Origin: Alnus glutinosa
Taxonomy: Eukaryota; Streptophyta; Magnoliopsida; Fagales; Betulaceae
Reading direction: 5' to 3'
NCBI RefSeq assembly: GCF_958979055.1
Contig: NC_084899.1
Location: 2,906,001-2,970,000, forward strand
Length of the DNA: 64,000 nt
Shown: in pieces, positions 56,936 to 64,000 of the stretch
Numbering within the stretch: the first letter of the stretch is position 1
How the letters are laid out: the number at the start of each line of letters is the position of its first letter
Position numbers and translations under genes: made by a program
The notes under the pieces: generated by a model
Databases searched by the model: none
Told to the model about the DNA's origin: nothing
Seen by the model: only the letters and a program-made list of their open reading frames with translations

Positions 56936-57719
56936 AAAAAAAAAAATACATAAGCCTTTGTTGGGATGTTCCTTTATTTTATTAATGAAATTTGACTTGC
57001 CCAAGGCCACCCTTGTGCGGTGCCACAAAGATAGTTTGCTCAACAAGAAAAGAGCTAGGCTAAATGATTACCCAAGGAAAAACTATATATATATTTATTT
57101 CTGAACTTACAATTTTATTACAATGATATCCTCAAACTTTAAAAAGTTATAATTAATTTCTCAAATTATTAGCCCCCTTTAACTTAGCGCTGCCGTTGTA
57201 ATTTTTTGTTAACTTAGATTGCAAACACATGAAATGTCCATTATACCCTTTATAAAATGCGTGAAAATAATGCCCTTGAATTAAAATAAAATAAAAAATT
57301 CTACAAAGACCAAACCATAGCCATCCACTGTGGGTCTCCTCTTTCTTAATGATTGAGTCTCTCTATATATACCATGGTGACCTACGGCCGACGTGAGTTT
57401 CCACTCCATAGAGACCCAACGGCCGGGTCTCCTCCATGGAGACCCGCAGGCCACAGCCGACCATGGGTCTCCTGGCGACCACATTTTTTTAAAATAAATT
57501 TAAAAAAAAGTGTATTATTGTTATTTTAGGTCACGTGTATATCAAATGACCAATTTTCCATATAACTTAACCAAAAATCTTAATGGTGGAGGGCTCAATA
57601 AAATAAACTAATAGTTTGAAATGGTCAATTATAACTTTTTAAAATTTAAGAGAGTTTGCAATTTAGGTACGTATAAAGTAGCATGAAAAAATGGGGAAGA
57701 TAGCATTTTTTTTTTTTTT

Positions 57720-58034
57720 TTTTTGAGTTAAATACCTTATTGATACCTGAGTTTTCAGCTTTTTTAAATTTAACACTTGAGTTTTCATTTGTTTCATAAG
57801 TGGTACTTGAGTTTAGGGCTAAAAATCACTTTGATACTTCTGTTATATTTTTCGTCCGAATATTAACGGTCTGTCATTATATAAAAATTGTTTGATGGGT
57901 TTTGGTCGTTGGAGGTGGTCACAGAGTGGTTCGACCAATTTTATTTTTTTAAATTGTATTATTTTTTATTTTTATATAATTTTTAAAGATTTTTATTTTT
58001 AAATTTTAAATTTTTTTTATATAGTATCACGTCT

Positions 58035-58080
<46 letters not shown>

Positions 58081-59110
58081 CAGAGAAACGAAAGATACCT
58101 TGTGATAATAGAAGAACAAGACGCCTTCGAGGAAACATGGAAGTGGGAAAAAAAACCTCTCGCGATTCTCTCCTTTCTCTCGATTTCTCAGATTCACATT
58201 CACCCATCTTAACTCATTATCTTCTTCCTCTTCCTCCATTGATTCTCAGTGTACACCCATCAACTCACTCTTCTTCTCTACCTTTCAATTTCCTCTCTTG
58301 CCTCTCTCTTTCTTTATTCTCTATGTTTTCTTCGACATTTCTTTCCACTCTGTTTCTATATCTAAATTTTTCTCCTAAATTATTTGATATAACTAACTGA
58401 GAAATCTAAAAGAGAAAAATCCCTTGTTCGGCTCAAAAGAAAACAAAACCCAATATTAGTAAAAGAATTTCACAATAAAACCTGCAATAACCGACCAAAA
58501 GAATAAGACAACCAATGAAGTGGAGGAGTTGTGCAACAAAGTTACCGAGATGAACATAGTCAATTCGACAAATTTCGAATCTAAACCACACAAAATTTTG
58601 TCCAAATACTCCAAACCCCACGTAGCCCATACCCAAATGCCTAATCTTAAAATAAATAAATAAATAAAGAAAAAAAAATCAATTAGATTGCGCCAAATTT
58701 GTGTCAAAATACGAACCCAAAACAACGCTTTCCCTCTACAATCCTCAAGTTTTGAATCTCTCTCACATGTGTAATTCATCACTCCACAAAAAGGAGAGAA
58801 ATGTCGAAGAAAACACAAATAAGAAAGAAAGAGAGGGGTAAGAGCACAAATTGGGAGGACAAGAAGAGGAGTAGGTTATGGGCGTACGCTAAGAATGGAG
58901 GGAGGAAGAGGAAGAAGATCATGAGTTGAGTGGGTGAATGTGAATCTGAGAAATCGAGAGAAAGGAGAGAGGAGCGAGAGGTTTTTACAGAAGATGTTTA
59001 CATTAGAAAAAGGACTGGTACGTTGAAGTAGATTCGAGCTAAAGGAAAAAAAAAAAAAAAAAAAAAATGTAAGAGGAGAGAAGGGAGAAAGCAGCGAGAG
59101 GTTAGATTAA
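57720..59110. mobile_element. Composite insert with about 85-bp inverted repeat (58153-58238 / 58905-58990)
   Basis: AACCTCTCGC...CTCTCCTTTCTCTCGATTTC runs to CTTCTTCCTCTTCCTCC on the left and is mirrored on the right with few differences. The spacer between is about 660 bp. A further GCGAGAGGTT lies near 59095. The left part (57725-57860) resembles an arm of another MITE (GAGTTAAATACC...). No transposase or captured domain is recognisable. Mutator-like long termini are one possibility. Confidence 0.55.
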
Positions 59111-60125
59111 ATCTCAACCCATCATTTTTTTTAACAGCATGTGTGATGTAGTTTTAACTACAACACACAAGCTGGATCCCCTAATTTTGAGCATCCTAAA
59201 ATTATTTTAACCGAACATTATTGCCTAAGAAAAGGGTGTTAGCACAAAAGACTATAAAACAAATAATGTATCTCTCCATTCCTTGAATTTCTTCATTTCA
59301 CATTAAGCAATGATCGCATTGAATAGGCTCCTTTCTATTTCATTTGGACAATTTTACCCCCCCTAAAATAAAGGATTATGGCTAGTTGTACATAAAATTG
59401 AAGAAATATGGCGGTTCGCATTCTTTTGGAAATGAAAGTCAAGTGACGTGATAGTACTATCACATTTTAGTACCTAACATAATAAATGTTGTGCAAGCTG
59501 TCAATAAACGTTATAATTGTCGTGTAATCTATCACGTAACATGGCAATTCACATTTTAATGCTGTCACGATAAGTGCCAGATAGGCTGACACGTCAATTT
59601 ATAAGAAATTTATAATAAAAGTTGTAGTACCCTTAGCAATAATTATAATAGATCTTTTATATAAACTCAAAGTACAAAGAGATAATTGAAACCTAAAAAC
59701 TAGAAATAATATCTCATCAACCCTTATCAAATCCTAAAGATTGTATCACATCAACTAAACCGAACATCTCACCTTATGATATACTCTATCATGCTCCATG
59801 AAACACATGGTAATTTGCAAGCTTAGCATGTTTTTCAAACTCAAACCAAAATTATTGCAAATACTCAAATGATAATTTTTGCCGCTAAAAAACTAATAAA
59901 TTCTGCTTTTAATAATAATAATAATAATAAAAAGGGTTTAAGACACATGTAAAATATTTGAATAACTAGTGATTTTATTGATATGCCTAGGATAATATTA
60001 AACAGACTCAGGAAGAAAGAGTATGTTGTTCTAATACAACAACGTCATACATATAAAGGAGAATCTCCTCTATCCAAACCTTATCTAATACGACATACTC
60101 TTAAAGGATTTATATATAAAGAGTA

Positions 60126-60251
60126 AAGTAATGTTACTCTTTACACTTATTTATCACATTCATTTTACGCCGGTTGATGTAGCGTGTTTTAAGCTATTTA
60201 AAACACACTACGTCAGCTGATGTGAAATGGGTAAGAAGAGTAACATTACTC
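60126..60251. mobile_element. MITE, 126 bp, in spacer unit C
   Basis: Ortholog of 33569-33694, of equal length and at the same place relative to the RLK 3' end. Confidence 0.8.
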
Positions 60252-60476
60252 ATATATATAATACATAGAGATAATTCAAACATAAAAACAAAACAACAAT
60301 GTCATCTTCCAACTTTAAAAGAGAAAGGTTAGATACTATAATTCTTTCTAATATTAATTCAACAATATTGATGACACTTCTAACCAATCACCGGATCTTT
60401 TTATTATTATTACAATTTAACAATGATTAATCCAAATGTTAATTGGGATTAATATCTAGCATTTTTCGAGAAGTCG

Positions 60477-63112
60477 TCAAACAATGGATGCCAAAGTTGC
60501 ATCATTATTTTCTAATACCCTCTCGCCCTTTGAATTCTTGAGGAGAGAAGCATCGTACTCGGAAATAATCTTCTCTCCAAAAACAAGTGGCTGGCTGCAT
60601 CGGAGCAAAATTTTGAGAACCTCTTTCATGGAGGGTCTGGAAGAAGGCAGAGTACGTGTACAAATGATTCCGAGTTGGAAAACACAGGACATTTCATCCA
60701 AGTAACAGAGCACCCTGACCTTCTCGTCCAAGGCATCAACTATAGGCTTGCTTTCCTGAATCTGTCGCCATGCCCATTGGACAAGTGATGTGTGTTCGTC
60801 ACCCTCACTAGCTTTTCTTCCAGTTGCCAGTTCCAAAAGGATGACCCCAAAGCTATAAACATCAATCTTTTCATTGAGTCGTATCGTGTGAGCATACTCT
60901 GCAGTTGAAGTTAATTACAATTAAGAAGCAACAAATTAAAACTCCTGCTGATGGAAAAAGGGAGACAATTACCAGCATTAATTATAATAAAAATGAAACT
61001 TGGAAAATTTTATGTCACACACCTGGAGCCATGTAGCCGAAAGAGCCAACCACAGCTGACATTGTAGCAGATTCTCCCTGCTTGATCATCATCTTGGCAA
61101 GACCGAAATCGGCGATTTTTGCATTAAACTCGGAATCTAATAGGATGTTGCTGGACTTCAGATCTCGATGAACAATGGGTGGTGAGCAGTCGTGGTGCAT
61201 ATAGGAGAGCCCCTGGGCAGCCCCAACTGCTATCTTCATCCTCTTAGGCCAATCCAAGACATCGTTATGGACTGAACCTGAGACAGTTGATACTCCACTC
61301 TTCCCATGCAGCCATAGATCCAAGCTGCGGTTTTCCAAATACTCGTAGACAAGAAGTTTTGAATTATCACTGGAGATACAACAGAGCAACTTCACTATGT
61401 TGGAATGTCGAATTAAACCCAGTATTTTGACTTCTGCAAGAAATTCTTTTTCAAGCTTCTGCTCTAGCTTTTTGCTATTCCAAATCTTCTTCACAGCAAC
61501 AAAATCACTTGAAGGATTAATAGCAACACGATATACTGTTCCCGATCCACCACAACCAATAACATTATTTTCTGTCAGTCCTGACAAAATGTCAAATTTT
61601 GTGAAATTCAGCCTCTGGAATGAGGTGAGAGTCCACATGATCAAATCCAATACATGCTTTCTCTTCCTATAAATTATGATCACAGGCAATGAAGCTACCA
61701 AACCTAGGAAAGCTGCTGGTAAAACTATAATCCAAGCAAGCAATTTGGATGAAGGTTTGCTTGAATTTTGGAGTTTGAAATTGCAGTTGGGAATGTTTAG
61801 TGATGGGCTATTAGCACAGAGGCGAGGATTGTTCAAGAAGCTGCTGGCATATGCATCATTTTCGAATTCACTTGGTATCCTCCCAGTCAAATGATTCGAA
61901 GAGAGATTGAGTGAAGTGAGCTTCAGGAGGCCAAGTTCACTTGGAATTTCACCAAACAGTTGGTTTTCTGAGAGGTCCAAAACATTAAGTCCTGGTAAAG
62001 AACCAAATGCCTTTGGAATTTGTCCAGAGATTGCATTTCGGCTAAGGTTTAGCATATTTAGCGATTTCCATGATAAAAAATCTGATGGAAGGGAGCCTGA
62101 GAGTCGATTTTGATCAAGAAAAAGAGTTATTAAAAGAGGAAGAGCTGTTAGTTCTTGAGGAATTGTACCGTTTAAGAGGTTATTGCTGGCGTCGAGATAC
62201 ACCAAATTCCTCCAGGAAGACACTTCCACCGGAATTTTACCCGAAAACTTGTTGCGACTAATCTCTAATCGAGAAAGATTCCATGACACTCTCTCAGGAA
62301 GCTCACCTGTAAATGAATTGTTGCTTAACATCAAAGTTCTCAAATTGAATAATGTCCATAGGCCACTAGGAACATTCCCAGAAAACCTATTATTATGAAC
62401 ATTAACAATTATCATATTGTTGCAATTTTCAAGCGACTGGGGCAATTGACCACTGAGATCGTTGTTGAAAGCTACCACTCCTACCAACTTTCCATTCTCA
62501 CCTAAGTGTTGTGGCAGCTGGCCAGTAAGCCTATTGGACGACACCTGAAACTCTTGAAGCATAGAATACCGCCCAAAGTCCGGAGACAAAGTACCTGATA
62601 AATTGTTGTTAAACAGTTTAAGAATTATCAGCCTTGGAAGATGACCTATGCTATCTGGAATTTTTCCAGATAATTGATTGAAAAACAAACTCAGACCCGA
62701 CAATTTGGTGAGTCTTCCGAAATCATCGGGTATTGTTCCGGTCAAGTTATTCTCGGAGAGATCAATAACGTCTATATTTAAAGCCTCGACCACCCGAGGA
62801 ATCTCCCCGGACAATTTGTTTTTGTAAAGATACAATATACTCAAATTCTTCGGCATAAACAAACCGCTCGGGATTTTCCCACTCAGATTGTTCATCGACA
62901 AATCCAAATGCTCCAGTGCCGCCATTTCTCCGATCGTGTCTGGGATTTGTCCTACCAAATTGGAGCTTGCCACCCAAAGATACTTCAGTTTCTTCAGCCT
63001 TGTGAACTCTGAAGGCAACGTTGTTGTGATTCTCGTCATCCAGGCCAATTCTAGTCGTTCGAGATTGGACAATTTGCCAATTTCTGGCGGGAAAGAACCG
63101 TTAAATGGTGAG
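60477..63112 (-). pseudogene. RLK-6: LRR-RLK lacking its 5' end, kinase intact
   Basis: Exon 1 remnant is 63112-61023, the intron is 61022-60899 (124 bp), and exon 2 is 60898-60477. It opens within the LRRs at PFNGSFPPEIG (RLK-4 residue 183); signal peptide, Cys cap and the first few LRRs are missing. Upstream in frame there is a TAA and no ATG; the first ATG is at 63039. From there to the stop the frame is open and includes the membrane helix and a kinase with Lys, HRD, DFG and APE. The glycine loop reads GCGGSG, not GSGGSG as in RLK-1 and RLK-4. The C-terminus (LENNDATLASIV) is probably the ancestral tail. Without a signal peptide it should not reach the plasma membrane as a receptor, so I call it a pseudogene, though its recent loss leaves the rest well preserved. 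Confidence 0.85.
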
Positions 63113-63560
63113 CTGCTTTTTTAAAACACTCTAAACAGCCTCCTTATTTTAACTATTCACTATCATGATTTCATTTAAACAATATTTTTTTTCAGATTTC
63201 TTTATTTTTTATCTATTTAATCTTTTTTGAATGTTTGTCTTTTCCTAATGATCATAGTTTTTAATATTTGTCTTGTTGTAACGGTCATATTTTTAAAAAT
63301 TTGTCTTTTCCTAACGGCAATGTTTATGAATATGTCTTATCCTAACGGTCATATTTTTAAAAATTTGTTTTTTCTTAACAGGGTTGTGCTGAGACTGATT
63401 TGTGTGAGAGAAAGGAGGAAAAAATAAAAATAAAAAACAAGAATAATAATTTTTATAGGTTTTTAATGATTTAGGGACTAAATAGTTCTTACCGGTTCAC
63501 TCGCCAAATATTTTTAATTAAACTGATGAAGCTGTTGAAAGTAATTTTTAAGTATTTTAA
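63113..63560. repeat. Segment shared with 38880-39330, fused to RLK-6
   Basis: Its left edge (TGAGCTGCTTTTTTAAAACA) corresponds to TGAGCCACTTTTTTAAAGCA at 38888, yet here it touches LRR coding sequence. Confidence 0.8.
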
Positions 63561-63591
63561 CTATTTTAGGGAGATTATTAAGAATGTTCTT

Positions 63592-63875
63592 TGTTGACAA
63601 TCAAGTCGTCATTGTTGACAATCAGGAGCAATTATCTCCAAGTTGGTTTTCCTGTAGTCTAGCACTAATTGTCCCTACTGCTAGCTGTACAGATAGACTA
63701 TAATTACTAGAGATAGACTAGACTATAATTACTAGAGATAGACTATAATTACTAGAATCCCTGTAAGCATGTGATTGTATCTCAAAAAGGCTTTGTACAA
63801 TGGCTATTTATGCCCAGCCAGTAATAGAAAAAGATCAAGTGAGAATATTCTCCTCACAACTCTGTATTTTTGACT
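63592..63875 (+). mobile_element. 5' LTR of a Copia-like retrotransposon (runs off the window)
   Basis: An LTR-like region begins at one of two TGTTGACAATCA copies (63592 or 63613). It contains ATAGACTATAATTACTAGAG repeats (63691-63755) and a TATA-like GGCTATTTATGCC (about 63802), and stops next to the primer-binding site. The exact LTR end is unclear. The 3' LTR and coding part lie beyond 64000. Confidence 0.75.
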
Positions 63876-63887
63876 TGGTATCAGAGC
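63876..63887 (+). promoter_or_regulatory. Primer-binding site (initiator Met tRNA type)
   Basis: TGGTATCAGAGC is the standard sequence complementary to the 3' end of plant initiator tRNA-Met, used to prime minus-strand synthesis in Copia-type elements. A T-rich leader follows. Confidence 0.85.
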
Positions 63888-63953
63888 TTGTTTTTTTTTT
63901 TTTTTTTTCGTTCTATATCATCACAACCTGAATTCTCATATATCCCTCGCACC

Positions 63954-64000
63954 ATGACTAATGACAAACCCGAATCATCCTCTGTACCAGTTATCCATGT
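63954..64000 (+). CDS. Start of a retrotransposon gag-pol ORF (partial)
   Basis: The first ATG after the primer-binding site opens MTNDKPESSSVPVIH, which runs off the window. A polar, Ser-rich start fits Copia gag. Too short to assign further. Confidence 0.5.
   Translation, partial: MTNDKPESSSVPVIH

Larger units (their letters stand above)
56460..60476. repeat. Spacer unit C of the RLK array, interrupted
   Basis: It matches spacer unit A at 56460-56490, 56945-57720 and 59165-60476. The middle has been replaced or extended by the foldback region at 57720-59160, and a MITE sits at 56542-56935. The hAT element of units A and B is missing apart from a possible right edge (CCTAATTTTGAGC, about 59179). 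No gene. Confidence 0.8.

Noticed and set aside
63039..63112. Counting RLK-6 as an intact gene starting at ATG 63039
   Set aside because: No signal peptide, Cys cap or promoter remains, and an in-frame stop precedes the LRR remnant.

Overview
This is plant nuclear DNA, very probably from a woody eudicot. It is AT-rich. It carries GT-AG spliced LRR receptor kinase genes of a plant-only class, plant LINEs, Copia-like and long LTR sequences, hAT and Mutator-type MITEs, an endogenous caulimovirid-like insertion and scraps of plastid DNA. I cannot name the species from the sequence. The backbone is a decayed tandem array of subfamily XI leucine-rich-repeat receptor-like kinase (LRR-RLK) genes, all on the minus strand and resembling the HAESA-like 3 / At5g25930 type. 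Two members look complete: RLK-1 (3815-6950, about 1003 aa) and RLK-4 (33988-38199, about 1010 aa). Four are broken: an exon-2 scrap at 23.1 kb, an ectodomain fragment at 28.5-29.6 kb, a copy that has lost its whole kinase domain at 53.9-56.1 kb, and a copy lacking its 5' end at 60.5-63.1 kb. About 4 kb of shared spacer recurs beside them (1-3800, 29566-33810 and 56460-60480, with shorter pieces near 21.5, 46.9, 48.1 and 53.6 kb), so the array grew by duplicating gene plus spacer. Layout from left to right. 1-7 kb holds spacer unit A and RLK-1. 7-15 kb holds foldback elements and a minisatellite of about 255 bp; its array is split by an inverted, defective caulimovirid-like integrant seated in TA repeats. 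15-28 kb holds nested solo LTRs and hAT-type elements. 28.5-38.4 kb holds the RLK-3 fragment, spacer unit B and RLK-4; the intron of RLK-4 has taken in a LINE fragment, and its stop codon now lies inside a MITE. 38.4-50 kb holds LINE debris, a TRIM-like relic, a mosaic of plastid fragments, a fragment of a 3-hydroxyisobutyrate dehydrogenase-like gene and a 1 kb direct duplication. 50.2-53.4 kb is a 3.2 kb solo LTR with a perfect TTTAC target duplication. 53.6-63.6 kb holds RLK-5, spacer unit C and RLK-6. 63.6-64 kb is the LTR, primer-binding site and first codons of a Copia-like element that runs off the window. The only genes likely to work are the two intact RLKs, which would sit in the plasma membrane and sense an extracellular, probably peptide, ligand. 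The rest records how this family was copied, trimmed and re-terminated by transposons. I saw no CRISPR array, complete tRNA or rRNA gene, and no convincing new protein-coding system.
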